In this document: piece by piece, positions 10,723-22,828 of the stretch
Numbering within the stretch: position 1 is the first letter of the stretch
Layout of the letters: every line of letters starts with the position of its first letter
NCBI GenBank assembly: GCA_951217055.1
Contig: OX578282.1
Location: 72,383,092 to 72,447,091, forward strand
From: Gerris lacustris
Lineage: Eukaryota; Arthropoda; Insecta; Hemiptera; Gerridae
Length of the DNA stretch: 64,000 nt
Direction: 5' to 3'
The notes under the pieces: model-generated
Told to the model about the DNA's origin: nothing
Seen by the model: the letters and a program-made list of their open reading frames with translations, nothing else
Database searches by the model: none
Made by a program: the position numbers and the translations under genes

Positions 10723-12429
10723 ACAAGAAATGAAACTTGACTAACAACCCGGCCGGTAGAGGGGACAACTCAATGAAACTGTAAAGACAAAGTAAAGGTA
10801 ACGCACTTACAATTTAAAAGAGGCCCTGATGCTTTGACTTCTCTTCAGCCTGGTTTGAGCCGCCGTCATCCTTAGTTACCTCACTTAATTATCACAAAAT
10901 TAAATTACCCAACTCCGATAAAACCATTTACACACAAGGGATTATAATTTGGTTTCGTTCCTCATTCAAAAAATTCTTCTTCCAACCATTTAATTTATTT
11001 CGGCCATTAAGGGATGTTTTAAAACAAGGTATATCATGTAAGTTTCGCTACCACTTAACTAATTAATTTCGTTTATAAATTTGATTATTTTAAAATAAAA
11101 GATATTAACACGAATATTTTAATATACCGTTGTATAATGTGACACTTGTTTGTTACGGAAATTTATAGAATTTAATCAAATCACGGAATAAAATATTGAA
11201 AACAGAATCGAATTATTTCACTGATGCTCAAAGATCGAGTGATCACGTATAATGAATTATTTATCACTTGAAATACTTTTAAATAATTATTAAATTTATC
11301 TTTTGATTTGTTATAATATACAATGTAAATGTAAACAAAAATTATATAAATTTAAAAAAAAATGGTTGATAAAACATAATAAGGGATTGTTTTAACTATG
11401 GAACGGATACAATAACGAAATAATTTAACAGTAGAATCACACTCTTAATATTACCCACAATTGTTTCCTGAACAACGTCTATACAAATATATGACTTGAT
11501 AAATCGCGTAATAAAGCAATTAAATAATTGCGATATGAAGATGAAGCGGATTTGTCCGAGGAAAGATGTGAATCGTTTAGAAGTTCTAACGGCACTGATC
11601 TGAGATCTGATTGAGACGATATGGATGTGGAAGGGCACCCCCCTCCACTGGAGGGCCAGGTGCTCTGCCCTTCATATCTCAGACCCTATTCTTAGCTTTA
11701 AGGTTTCAGATAAAAGGGCTCCGGTTTGTACTTGTGAAGACTTTCCTACACTCAAGGTTTACCTCCCTTTCTCCTGCCCTTTAAGAAACAAGACGGTATT
11801 TCATTTGGAGAACTGACAAAAAGGAAACGAGGACTCGTGGCTAGAGAGAGGAAGGAACCCATCTGGTTCGAGACACAGTGAAAGCAGATGAACCCCTTCA
11901 CACGGAGTTACCCTTAACAAAGACCCCTGGGTCTTCCAAAATCACTTCGGTACAACCCTCGCACGGCTTTCCAATCAAGATCAACATGACTAACAAAAAC
12001 CGCTTCAAAACACACAATTGTAATCGGTCTTTAAAAAAGGGGTAAAAAATTTACATTAAAAAAATGTAAGGGGAGGATGTTTAATTTTTAGTTCGGTTAC
12101 ATTGCTACAAGTAAGATTTCATAATCAAATCGTAATTAAGGATAAAAACAAAATAACCTTGCAACTAAATGACAAGTTATTCTTGCCCTCCTGCAGAATC
12201 AACCTACACAAACTCATCTAATAACATGGGTATGCAATGATTTAACCAATTACCCATTGAAATAAAAAATTCCCGTCAAGTACTTGCCAGCAAGCTACTT
12301 CAGAGGACCTTCGGTCATAAAAATTCATATATCCTACATTATTTTTATGTGCTTTTTTTAACTATAAATATGTATAGAAAGTTTTACTTTGTAGAAGCAA
12401 GGTGTGCAGATATTATCCTTTAGCATCTT
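10723..12429. other. No recognised feature
   Basis: About 1.7 kb without a repeat I could match elsewhere in the window. Open frames at 11,396-11,638 (minus) and 11,625-11,816 (plus) are 63-80 codons, overlap slightly on opposite strands and show no motif. If a host exon is hidden here I cannot see it. Confidence 0.45.
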
Positions 12430-13072
12430 AGACCTCACTTATTTGGTTCTTTTAGGGGTAATGACCGCCATTTTGGAAACTCGATATACATTTGTGACCT
12501 ACATTTTAATACTTTTAAAATAATACCCAATTTCATAATTAAAAAATATACAAATTTTTAAAATAAAATATTTTTCAAAATAATATATTTTCAAATACAA
12601 AATAAAATTTCAAAAACTTGACTTTTTTATATTAACTCCTGAAAAGTCATTGGATCACAGAAATGTATATTTATGTATTTTTCCTCATTTTTAGGACCTG
12701 TCCTTTTGAGGTAGTGGGGGGAGAATTTTTTTGCGTTTTGTTTCAATTTTTCCCGGGAGTAAAATAGCCACCATTTTGGAAACGCGATACATATTTGTAA
12801 TCCAAATTTGAATACCTTCAAAATACCCAACTTAATAATTACAAAAAATATAAAAAAATGCGATCAATTTTCAATTTATCGCTGATCGTAGAAATTTTGA
12901 GTGTTTATTAAAGTTTGCAATATTTTTTTCTGTATTTGGGCAAAAGAGTTTAACTTGTATACCAAATTTCAAATCTCGAGCTACAGTAGGTCGGGAGATA
13001 TACTCCAAGATGGGACGGACGGACGGACGAAAACCAGATGCATAAGGGTTTCTAGGATCACCTCGAAACCCT
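12430..13072 (-). mobile_element. Family D repeat, copy D1
   Basis: The high-coordinate end forms a terminal hairpin AGGGTTTC...GAAACCCT (13,048-13,072), with a GGAC tandem (the family's CTGTC-type tract) just inside and an ACCAAATTTCAAATCTCGAG motif beyond it. The inner part contains CCATTTTGGAAACGCGATAC twice (about 12,470 and 12,771). D2 at 43,380-43,690 is a shorter inverted partner sharing the hairpin end and the CCATTTTGGAAACGCGATAC block. The far end is not defined. Confidence 0.65.
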
Positions 13073-13179
13073 AAAAATATCGGTCTGAAAAATCAACTAA
13101 ACTTTCTCACATAGATATTGATACTATCGTCTATTACTATCGACTATCACATAGATACTATATATTAATCCCTTAATAT

Positions 13180-13495
13180 CTCAGTTAATTAATATATTTT
13201 TAAACATAATTAACAGATGGTAGTTCACTTTTTTTTTTGATTTTCAGCAAAATCAGATTTATTTTCATTGATATCTCTTAAACTAGTTTTTTTTTCTTGT
13301 AGGAAACGACTTGTTTCGTTAAATTCATATTTAAATGGACTCTCAAAATCGTCAGAACTGTTATCGTCAATTTTCCCCCCATGTTTTTCCCAATTTCTCG
13401 ATTTCGTCTAGGGGTATGGTTTTTCTCAAGAATGTAAAATTTCATCGAAATTGGCCAAGTAGATTAGGTTCCACGTGTAAACAACAGAAAAACAC
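13180..13495 (-). repeat. Family G-related repeat fragment
   Basis: Contains TTTCTCGATTTCGTCTAGGG then GTATGGTTTTTCTC and ATTTCATCGAAATTGGCCAA, the reverse complement of the core of G1 (46,332-46,700). The upstream part (CAGATTTATTTTCATTGATA and an AAACTAGTTTTT run) also matches 33,490-33,760. Degenerate, no defined ends. Confidence 0.55.
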
Positions 13496-13785
13496 ATCTA
13501 ACCACCTCTATTAATAACACTGAATTTAACATATTACAGTACTTTCAATTTACTATCAAGCGGAGAGAAACTAACAACGTCTTATGTTCATTGATGAGGT
13601 CCCCTCAGTCAATCTAACATAATAATCAATTTACTTTTTAAATTTAAAGACAATTTTTGATCTAGAAGGTCACTTGCAGAGAGGGTCTAGCGGAATATTT
13701 CACGACAATATTACCTCTTAATTTCCCCCACAGCATGTTTATCTCTACACAACTTTGTCAACACATAATGAGTTTATTGGGAAAA

Positions 13786-14042
13786 TACCACACATCACTA
13801 ATACATTCCTAACTTTAGCGATGAACAGACCACAGATCACTAATACATGCCTAACTTAAGTGATAAAAAGACCACAGATCTCTAATACATGCCCAACTCA
13901 AGTGATAAACAGACCACAGATCATTATTACATTCTTAACTTAAGCGATGAAAAGACCACAGATCTCTAATACATGCCTAACTCAAGTGATAAACAGACCA
14001 CAGATCAATAATACATGCCAAACTTAAGTAATGAAAAAACTA
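13786..14042 (+). repeat. 42-bp tandem repeat, about six copies
   Basis: The unit starts AGACCACAGATC, continues ACTAATACATGCC and ends AACTTAAGTGATAAA; successive starts at 13,827 and 13,869 give a period of 42. Copies differ by a few substitutions, with two alternating variants (CTCAAGTGATAAAC and TTAAGYGATGAAA), hinting at an 84-bp higher-order unit. Non-coding minisatellite. Confidence 0.9.
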
Positions 14043-14200
14043 AAGTCACTTCATATTCGAAAAAAATGTTTGTCTCAAAGAATCGTCAAATATAGAATAT
14101 TTTTCCGTTCTATAAAATTCCAATTTTAAACTCATGTTTGTTGCGCATGAACGATTTGACAGCGCTCTCCAACAAACAGGCTGAGGTTCGTTTCTGCAAA
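14043..14200 (+). repeat. Degenerate A/B-core fragment
   Basis: Reads AAAAAAATGTTTGTCTCAAA, then TTTTTCCGTTCTATAAAATTCC and TGTTTGTTGCGCATGAACG, matching in order the core of families A and B (compare 7245-7390) but heavily diverged. It directly abuts the 42-bp array. Confidence 0.5.
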
Positions 14201-15637
14201 CTTGCCTATTTAATAGTGTCCTTGGCCTATATAACATAAATCCAAATAAATTTAATTTTTTCTCGAGTATCTATAAATACTCTTAAGACTCCTCCTTTTG
14301 CGGTGGACAGTTGTCAATCGTTAGATATTTTTCAAATGTTTCCTCTAAAAACAAATCTTAAAAGAAAGGGTGAAAAAACATTTCAAGAGATATTTTGACG
14401 TTATGTAGTGGCAACAAGGATTTGGTTTATCCCTTCTCTAGAAAACATAAACTGTTAAACAAATTTCCATAAACAAGAAACAGTCGCCATAAATCTACTG
14501 CGTGGTGAAGGGTGCTTAGCTTTTTTATACATAAATAAATAAATTATTTTCACCACCCAAGCAGTTCTTGTCAATCTATTCTTTTTCTTTTTGAACTTTT
14601 GAGAATACGAAAAAAATTGTTTTCTTTCTGAAATCAGGACGAGAGGAAAACTAAGGAGTAAACAGGAACTTATATGCGAAGCAGATGGACGAGAAGAAAC
14701 CACGGAGAAGACCATATGGAACGCCAACTGCCAGTACCTGCACTAAAAATAAAACCCATATAAACTTCCAACTTTTTAAAAACCCATTTTGTGTCCTAAA
14801 TAGCCGGTGGGGACCGTATGCGACCACTGCGGGTACAGCCGGGGTGCAACATGCGCCTCCTAGGATAACGGGACGGAACCCATCTCGAACTGACAGCTCG
14901 CCTACCTCCAGCTGTCATATGTCAAACTGTCAGCTGCCCACTACAATGCATCAGTTATTGACAGCTGCATCCAATACATATTGAAACTTCATGTAAGGCT
15001 TTTCACATCACACATGAAAATGTAATACTATATTGGAAAAAAATAATGTCAGTACATTGAACATAAAAAGATAATAATAGCCATCCTAGCGGCTCAGGTA
15101 ACACTTCTAGCCGCTACAACAAATATACTTTCTCCAGTCAATGTGGAGAATCTCAGCTTTCATTTTTTTTTAATGTATTATCAATAAACCTCAATAGACG
15201 AAACCAATTCAAAAGGGAAGATGCTGATAAAAAAAGTAAATACTAACACGGCATGACCCTTAAGTTTACTTATTATATATTTGACTGCATAAATCCTATG
15301 TACTTTCTATGTAAATTCTAATACATAGTTACCCTGATGAAAATTATCAATAATTATTATGTAAATTATCAAAGATTTAATGATGTGTTAGGCAGGTATC
15401 TATGTCTCGGAATAAGACGAAATATAAACCTAGAAGATTCTAAAAAAAGTTTTTGTTAATATATAAACTGTTGATGACCCATAATCAGAACAGAAGATAA
15501 ACAATAAACATCACAGGCAAGTACTTGCATCCGAGTACTGTTTAGGGTTTGTAGTTTATTAATACGTAAGTTATTATATTATGAAAAAACATTTTTTTAT
15601 TTCCCAATCCTGCTCTATATAAAAATAAATATATAAA
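14201..15637. other. No recognised gene; locally GC-rich patch at 14.80-14.96 kb
   Basis: The patch around 14,800-14,960 is GC-richer than the surroundings and contains GACAGCT/AGCTGTC five times within about 80 bp. A 99-codon frame (14,685-14,984, plus) crosses it: residues 1-10 are basic and the C-terminal half rich in Pro, Ser and Thr, with no motif I recognise. It could be a chance frame or a lost exon. The rest is AT-rich without structure. Confidence 0.35.
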
Positions 15638-15748
15638 CTAATTTAGGTGGAAGAAAAAATTAAATTTTATCTACGAGTGATACGAAATATAAACATTATA
15701 TCTCCGTTTAGATGCGTAGAACGTGATTCTTTACGTACTTGTATTCAT

Positions 15749-15760
15749 TGCGCATGCGCG
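15749..15760. promoter_or_regulatory. NRF-1-like site in E1
   Basis: TGCGCATGCGCG matches the GC-rich palindromic binding consensus of NRF-1 (YGCGCAYGCGCR). It lies 165 bp upstream of the E1 start codon and is conserved in E2 (63,849-63,860), where most surrounding bases are also conserved. I infer a promoter element; there is no TATA box between it and the ATG. Confidence 0.5.
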
Positions 15761-15776
15761 TCTCATAGTTCTGAAC

Positions 15777-15820
15777 AATTCCTCTTCTTTACCACCCTAG
15801 GGCGGTAAAGAAGAGGAATT
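15777..15820. repeat. 44-nt near-perfect palindrome centred on CCCTAGGG
   Basis: AATTCCTCTTCTTTACC faces GGTAAAGAAGAGGAATT with one central mismatch pair. E2 keeps only one arm (AATTCCTCTTCTTTA), so the dyad in E1 reflects either an inverted duplication or loss of one arm in E2. Similar CCTAGG-centred, TTTAC/GTAAA-armed dyads occur at 91-174 and 56,426-56,475. Confidence 0.8.
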
Positions 15821-15924
15821 CTTCAGCTTTACGCACGATTAGCGAGTTCGTTTACATTTAAAAAAACTAATTTGCTGTTCTTTTATTAAAGTAACTGTTT
15901 ATATCGAGTTTTTAGTGAAAAACA

Positions 15925-16089
15925 ATGAATGAATCAAGTGACTTTGACGGAAATGTAGAGAATAATACTCCTACAGAAATAATTAATTCGGCAAAAAATA
16001 CAACTCAAGAATTAATGCCATCTTTATCAAAAGAGAGATACGAACTTACATACAGCAAGTTTATTTTTTTTTCTGTATTTATTATTTAA
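15925..16089 (+). pseudogene. N-terminal exon of a Crypton-like tyrosine recombinase (remnant)
   Basis: A 54-codon frame from a good ATG (AACAATG). Residues 1-20 are acidic and Asn-rich (NESSDFD, VENNTP). Residues 32-46 read PSLSKERYELTYSKF, matching the KSxERYxxTYxxF entry motif that opens the N-terminal SAM-like domain of arthropod Crypton-type tyrosine recombinases, as I recall that family. After KF the frame decays into an AT-rich run and stops, so the catalytic core is absent; this may be exon 1 followed by intron or unrelated sequence. E2 carries the same peptide with a stop in it. Similarity between the copies is strongest over the coding part and its leader. Identity is moderate-confidence because only about 15 residues are diagnostic. 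Confidence 0.5.
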
Positions 16090-16185
16090 ATCTAATAATC
16101 GTAGATAAAGTACGGTACGCAACCCGTGCGAAAACGGCATTTTGCATTGCTCGAGTGGTTTTACTACCCTCGCTGTGGCTCGGGT

Positions 16186-18084
16186 GCAAACTCCACACTC
16201 GCATGCAAAATTGCTACTTTTCGCACTCAACGCGTAATGTACTATTATATAGGGTGTTATATCATAGGTACCCGGAAACTTGAAAATCAATGTAATTTCT
16301 AACTTAACAGTTAAGTTTAGTATACTGTACTATGTACACTAATCTGTCAAATTAACTTCAGTTCGAATTGGAATAGTAGTCAGAAAAAGAGTGAATGCCG
16401 GTTTTAACTGCACAACGTTGCGCTGGACCAGTATTGCTCTGAAACGGTTCGCACGCAGACGAGGGTGTGTTACAAGATGCACTCGAGATGACTCCAATCC
16501 AACCTATGTTTGGCGACCAACTAAAACAATTAGCAAAATATAGACCAACGACCAACACAAGCTTTTCTCAGCAAACCTGACGTCACTTACACACCATTCA
16601 ATAGAAAAATAATTTCCAAACTGAATAAAGAAGTGCCTTGAGAAGGCGGAACTCTCAACGGATTGTCATTAATTAAAATTAAAATAGCGATGAAACCTCG
16701 TTACGTCTTTAATTCATTGCAGACTCGCTGTCAATTTACAATTTATGACTTATATTGCAAACATATGAGCTATATCGTGTAATTTCAACGTTCAAAACAA
16801 TTTTAAAAGTAAATTAATAGTATTTCGTTGGTCATTATTGAAAGATTCGCACAGATTAGATAAAATATGAGGGTTATAACCTCATCACATTATATGCTAT
16901 TTATATAACTTTCTTACACAGATAAAAGGCAATTGGAAAGCATAAATAAGAAACGTTTTTAAAATTGTTTCCTTAATTGAACGTGCTATTATAAAAGTAA
17001 TTTAATACAAAATATCTATCAATACAAAATAAGTAACTAAAAAAATAATATAATTAAAATTGGTCAATATAATACTTATATAACTTAATAAAGGTAATAT
17101 AAAATAATTTAAAAGGTAATTGAAAGTATTCCAGGTACTTAAAAGTCCCCCCCCCATTTCATTTCATAGAATATTTCATATTCTACTGTGGTACATACTG
17201 TGGTCTGGGGTATACTCAGTTATAGAAATTCTACACTAAGGAGTAGCCAAATAAGCAACCGACATTCAAATTGTCAAAATTAAACAATACTAAAGACAAA
17301 GTTACAATACTAAGTTTGTAATGATTTATCACAATTATTCATCGCAATTGTTTTATAATTGTCAAATAAAAAGTAACTACATAAACCGTTTAGAATTCAG
17401 ACAATTCACCACTGTCCAAATATACAATTCTTTGATACTAAACTTTGTCATGGGATCTACGAGAATCCATCATTGTAATCTACATGTTTGCCATGATAAT
17501 GCACACACTGGCAACTCTATGGTAATATCAACTTCTTTAGACATGGCCTTGTGCTAATAAAGATGATGATACTATAGTAGATATGGGCAGCGGTCGGGAC
17601 ATGTAGGAGGGTCAAGTTAAACCCATACCAGGGGACCCATATTACTCTTAAGTGGTAATATGGGGGAACCCACCGGGGACTCGTCCCACCAGCGTCATTA
17701 AAAAATCACTTCTAAATGCTTGTCAACCCGTTAAAACAATTTCCTTGGTCTCGGGGTTTCAGATATTATGGCTTAGTTAGTTAGTCTTTAGTTTGCTTTT
17801 AATAATTTACACTAGCTTGTGTAAAACATTTTTATTTTGTTATTTCACTAAGCTTTAGTTTGCCATGACGATGATAGTGTAGCGATCTAGCGCACTCGAG
17901 ACATACAAACATCAGGGTATCCCAAAAGAAAAAGAAAAATCTAGCTTCCGTTCCGAGATAATAGTGCAAAAAAATAAATACGAAATTGGTGAGTTTGGTG
18001 GTTACTAGGCACCGACTTTTCATAAATAAGAAAGTAATGAACGTAACACATTAGAAAATTGCACATAAGTTGATATAACTATGC

Positions 18085-18085
<1 letters not shown>
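16186..18085. other. No recognised gene; minor hairpin
   Basis: The first hundred bases continue the GC-rich family E tail (TTCGCACTCAACGCGTAATG). A 10-bp hairpin CCCATATTAC/GTAATATGGG sits at 17,636-17,664 in a GC-richer patch. Open frames are all under 90 codons and lack motifs. AT-rich throughout. Confidence 0.5.

Positions 18086-18116
<31 letters not shown>
18086..18116 (-). repeat. (ATT)n simple-sequence tail of the LINE
   Basis: About ten trinucleotide units. On the LINE strand they come immediately after AATAAATA and end the element. Confidence 0.85.
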
Positions 18117-18532
18117 TTTATTTCCACCAAAAAGACAGAACAATTATAAAAAATAAATAAATAAATTACATGGTGAAGGCCCTCAGTAGGTGTACATTTT
18201 TACCTAGAGAGAGGACCCTGTCTCGACTTATTTAATATGAATTGTAAATATTGTACCATAATAACCTTTAAACATAAAATACATTTTTTTTTTTTAATTA
18301 TAATTTTTTTCCATAAATCTAGTGTTATACAGTTTAAATAAAATGCGTTGAGTATTATTGTATATTTATTTAATCTTTTTTTTTTCCCCCCATAAGCGTG
18401 TACTTATAAAAGAGAGAGAGAGAGAGAAAAAATAAAAATAAATAATAATAATAAAAAAATAATGAAATAAAAATTAATATATATTTAGTGAACATACAAT
18501 TACCAAGGAATGCTAAGAAGAAATCATTTAAA

Positions 18533-20424
18533 TTATTGTTGTTTCATTGAGTCCAAGAGGTAACTAGAGATTTTAGTTTTAAATGAATTATATGTCTTTA
18601 TAGATTGAATTGATGACGGAAGTTGATTAAAATAAACAGGACCAAGGTATGAAGCATGTTTTTGTTTTCTTTCTGTGTTACAATAGGGAGTCAGTACTGT
18701 GTTAAGTGTTTGAGCGCGCGTTATGAAACCATGATTAACAGTAAGTCTTGTATCGTTCTGAAAAAAATTGAGTAAAACTGCTTTTTTAAATTTTAAGTCT
18801 AAAGTCAGAACGTTAAAGTCGGAAAAAGTGAGATTAGTGGCGTAACGTTTAGGTTTTTTAAGTGATATTTTGATGATAGTTTTCTGTATTACTCTTACTT
18901 GTTCTAAGTATGTCTGTGAGGCACTTCCCCAGGCTAATATACAATAGTTTAGGATGGACTCTGTAAATGCGTGGTAAAGCAGTTTCAGGACCGTTTTATT
19001 CGCAAACTCTCGGATTCGAATAAACGTGTACAAGGTTTTCCTAATTCTGGATGTAATCCAAACAATGTGTTCTTTCCAGTTTAAATGATTGTCAACAATG
19101 ACACCTAAATATTTTATTTTGTTAACCTGGTCAATTGAATTACAGTTACAGGAGCCAGTGTCGGTGTTAGTATCTGTGTCGGAGTTTGTAAAAGTACTCA
19201 GTGATGTTAAATTATATAATGAACAATTAGTTTCGTGTATTTTTAGTGGTTCGGTTGTGCGCGGTTGTCCTCTTTTATCGTGAGAAAAACACATGTACTT
19301 CGTTTTTTGTAAATTCAAAGTTAATAAGTTCTTATCAAACCAGGATTTAATTTTAGAAAGACCAGTGGATGCTTTTAAAAAGACCTCGCTCCAAGTCTTG
19401 CCTCTAAAGTATAATAGCGTATCGTCTACAAAGCATATTACGTCTGTGTAAGTATCCGTCAATTTGAGCATACTGTTTACGTATACCAAAAACAACCATG
19501 GTGCTGTCACTGTTCCCTGAGGCGTTCCAAAGGTCACATTTACCGGATCACTCAGAATACCGTTAAGTTTAACTTGCTGGCTTCTGTTACTTAAATAGCT
19601 CCGAAATAAATTATGCCACGTTCCTCTTATTCCGAGGTCATAAAGTTTTTCCAGCAATATTTTATGTGACACAGTGTCGAACGCTTTTTTCAGATCAATG
19701 AAAACAGCTAAACATTTCATTCCCCTGTCCAAGTCATCGGTAACTAGGTCTGTCAGTTTATATACAGCGTGCGAGGTGTTCTTATTTTTAATATAACCGT
19801 ACTGCCGGTTACCGTAAAATTATTCGATATAATTTTATTACTTTCTAGATATTGTACCAGTCTGTTTTTTACACATTTCTCGATAATTTTTGATATATTT
19901 GATACTAAAGAAATGGGCCTGTAGTTTGATGGGTCAGTCTTATCCCCTTGCTTATGCAGAGGGGTTATTACAGCTTGTTTTAATACATCTGAAAAAACAC
20001 CTTGTTTCAGACAGACATTACTAATGTAACAGATCGGTTTTATTAAATTTTCTTTGGCAGTTTTTATGTATTGAGATTTAATATTGTCTACACCAGGAGC
20101 TGTATCGGATTTTAATTCCGTAATGTATTTGTCAATTTCTTTTTCTGTTACTTGGCTGAATTCGTTTAAAAGTGTGTCAGTATTTTCTGTAATGTAATTG
20201 TCGTTTATGTTATAACTGTCCTGGGTTAGTTTGTCATCTATCTGTCTAGCTAACTTCTCACCTATGTTACCAAAGTAACGATTTAATTGGGTTGCTATGT
20301 CATGGTTACGTACAAACTTACGTACAATACGTAAGTAACATACATACGTATTCTCAAGTAAACAGTGCTTAGTGCCTTCAGAACGATACACTTGGTAAAG
20401 TAGGCAAATATCCTCACTGAGCAA
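18533..20424 (-). pseudogene. LINE reverse transcriptase, broken by a frameshift
   Basis: The upstream frame (19,753-20,424; 223 codons) holds the fingers region: NRYFGNIGEKLA, then SDTAPGVDNI and NYRPISLVSNISKIIEK. The downstream frame (18,533-19,732; 399 codons) has RT motif A, FIDLKKAFD (residues 11-19), the TPQGTV loop (70-75), and the catalytic FVDD (101-104) where FADD is usual. It continues with the thumb motif KYLGVIVDNHLNW (about 207-219) and ends in the NSFKTKISSYLLDSM tail typical of Jockey/CR1/L2 ORF2. Residues 181-196 are a short Asp/Thr/Asn repeat, an odd insertion. The two frames overlap in homology near 19,800-19,830, so one indel separates them. Both catalytic aspartates remain. 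Not translatable as one protein now. Confidence 0.93.
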
Positions 20425-21740
20425 ATTCTCGGAGAAGTCGTAAAGTAATGTTTATACACTAAATCATAAAGAAGCTGTAAATCAGGATTTGTCGCTAACA
20501 TTAGAACCGCAGTGGACCTACTTCGCTTTCACGATATTACGAGTAATAAAATACCCGGGGGGGGGGGGGGGGGGGGTGTAATGCCGAGTTAGCGTGTTTA
20601 ACTTCACTAATACTACTAACAAATGTTTGCAAAATCACATTCGTATAAATTTCAAATAAACTTGGAAATACCAGACCGAACTAAGTCCTGGCCAAGTCTT
20701 AAACAATATCACGAGACCGGCACCACACCGCATTCAATTCTAATTCCCTTGTGAGGCCTAACACAACAACCGCGACACTTGCAACTAACTCAACATTCAA
20801 CTGAATCACTGAATTAGAAATAGTTTACACTCTAATTAAAATAGAGAGCAGAAAACAGGAACAAGAGAGAAACAAATATCAAATCAAGTCAAGCAATGGA
20901 AAGGAGCGTGGTTTGAAGACGGTGAAAATAAAGCGCAAGTGAGCAGCACATATTCATATTAATATTGTTATTATTATAATGACTAAGGACCGTGGATGGG
21001 ACAAAGTAATGATTGGACTGGTACGCGGGAGAATTAAGTAAGACCAGGATAAAGCTGGGACGAGCAAATGCACTGTAAAGTGGCTTCATCTTCCATCTGA
21101 AATTCACACAATCTCTAACTCCTCGGGAGCATCTGATTTATTATCCAACAATCAAAGAATTTAGTGGTGAAACGTTGCAAGTTGGAGAGTTTTTCGTTAA
21201 GAACCAGAATAGTGGAGTGGGTCAAAGAAAGTTGATTAACTAAGATTAATTTAAGAGACCTCTTAGAATTGTTCACAAGTAATCAAAACAAATTTGACAA
21301 ACATTTTATTTTTATTATGTTATATGTTGTGGGTATTTTGAGGTTGGGATGAGGCGCCAAGGCAAGGGTTGAGGTGCACTCGAGTAGAACATAACACAGG
21401 AAACTAATGACAGCTGGGAGGAGCAGAGTAGCAGGTGATATGTCGACCTTGATAAGGCCGTTATGACGAGGTACCTGTACCCGTGTCACTATGTACCTAC
21501 GAGTATAAGAATGCACCTTCCAGTCAACCGTATCCCATGAGAAAAAACGGGTTTCATATTGGTCACAAGACAGTCCGTAGGACAGGCTGGGAACTCATCT
21601 ACAGTATCTGATTCGAATGTCTTGAAACTATAAAATAGTGAAGTAAAGAATATATTTTGTTCCAGTACTAGAGGTAAAAGTCACTTAAAAATACTTATTT
21701 TGGACATCAAACTATAATTAAAAGAAATAAATTAGTTGTG
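20425..21740. other. No gene; 20-nt poly-G run
   Basis: A run of 20 G lies at 20,557-20,576 after CCC. The rest has several minus-strand frames of 68-77 codons without motifs and no repeat I could match in this window. Confidence 0.55.
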
Positions 21741-22019
21741 CGAGAAGTCTCACGTAAAAAAGGGTTTCGTTGGAATATTATGAACATGAAATTAGTTGGT
21801 ATAACGGGGGGGGGGGATATTTTTAGTAATAGCAGAAAAATAGTTTTAAGGGGAGGGTGGACACGCAAAAATGTTGATGTTTTTTGACGAAATTTTCCAT
21901 ATCCACAAATTTTCAATTTCCACAAGTGTTATATATTTTTGTAATCTACTCTTTAATTTCATTTGATACCCCACTCAAAATTAAAAAAAAATACGTGTGG
22001 TGCCGCGTGACACCCGGTA

Positions 22020-22828
22020 GGAACCAAGTTCCTTACATTTTTCATTAAATATAAATTATAAAATCACACTGCTAAGTACATTGCTATACATTGTATGTAT
22101 GTATACATTGTACAGCATGTATACATTGTACAGATACATTGCTAACTACTTATACATGGCGGAGTTAGAAAAGAGACAAAATTAAAAGTAACCAACTGTT
22201 TACCTAGCAGAGTTAAGGAAAAATTAAAAGAAAATCATTATTTCTTTAATTAAAGCAAGCGTCTTACTATAAATATATATTGAATATAAGAAAAAAGTTG
22301 ATCATGATGAGTTTATAGTGAAAGAGTATGTTTGTTAAATGATGTTGGATTGAAATAGGACTGTTTTCTACCTACCCGGCCAATTAATTTAAAATATTAT
22401 AAAATATATATCTTCCCTACTCTACAGCTTCTGCTTTGTATCAGGGTGAAATTTTACATGATTATATTTTATTTATTTACAAAACAAAGTGACATTTTTG
22501 ATATAATATATAACAAAAATAATCAAAACAAGTCAAGCAACAGGCTTCCTTAATAACACTTTTTCCCGTCTTTTGAAGCTTACGTTTACGCGAGCGTTGC
22601 GCGTGAACGCTTGGGCGGATAACGTTTTTCGACGAACTCAGCCTGGACATTGGTAAAATTAACACTTGTAACAAATTTCATCGAACTCGGTGATCTTTTA
22701 CTCAAGTTATCGTCATCTGTAGATTTCGTGACGGATTTTTGCGTGACGGTGATTTTGTGACGGTGATTTTGGTAGTTTTTTCGGATTCACTCCCGGGCTT
22801 CAGAACGTGCCATAAGGAACTTGGTTCC
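22020..22828. mobile_element. Element nested in C2 with 16-bp perfect TIRs
   Basis: GGAACCAAGTTCCTTA at 22,020-22,035 is exactly mirrored by TAAGGAACTTGGTTCC at 22,813-22,828. The TIR is itself partly palindromic. Left of it, GTGGTGCCGCGTGACACCCG is absent from C3 at the matching place, so the element may begin some 25 bp earlier. Family A-like sequence fills 22,255-22,715. Near the right end GTGACGGTGATTTT is tandemly repeated. Non-coding. Confidence 0.65.
22255..22715 (+). repeat. Degenerate family A copy
   Basis: In order it matches A1/A2: AAGCGTCTTACTATAAATAT, TTGATCATGATGAGTTTATAG, then GTTTACGCGAGCGTTGCGCG, GACGAACTCAGCCTGGACAT and TACTCAAGTTATCGTC. About 300 bp of the A interior are missing. 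Confidence 0.65.

Larger units (their letters stand above)
15638..16185 (+). repeat. Family E repeat, copy E1 (carries a Crypton-like exon)
   Basis: This segment is repeated in inverse orientation at 63,490-63,971. It runs from ACTAATTTAGGTGGAAG through an NRF-1-like site, a palindrome, an untranslated leader, a 54-codon frame and a GC-rich tail (GTACGGTACGCAAC, then GGTTTTACTACCCTCGCTGT). TTTATCTACGA (15,666-15,676) and TCGTAGATAAA (16,099-16,109) are inverted copies bracketing the leader and frame. Compared with E2 it holds about 70 extra bases at the palindrome. It looks like the promoter and first exon of a recombinase-encoding element copied as a repeat. Confidence 0.7.
18086..20424 (-). 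mobile_element. 5'-truncated Jockey/CR1-like LINE with (ATT)n tail
   Basis: The element reads on the minus strand. Its coding part is a reverse transcriptase broken into two frames (see the pseudogene entry), followed by about 410 bp of 3' UTR, an AATAAA signal (minus strand, 18,117-18,122) and a terminal (ATT)n run at 18,086-18,116. No endonuclease domain is present upstream of 20,424, so the 5' end was lost, as is usual after incomplete target-primed reverse transcription. A short simple-sequence tail instead of poly(A) is typical of several insect LINE clades. I could not identify a target duplication. Confidence 0.9.

Noticed and set aside
14685..14984. Host exon in the GC-rich patch
   Set aside because: Frame has no motif; GC rise could come from the repeated GACAGCT words. 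Kept only as a note.
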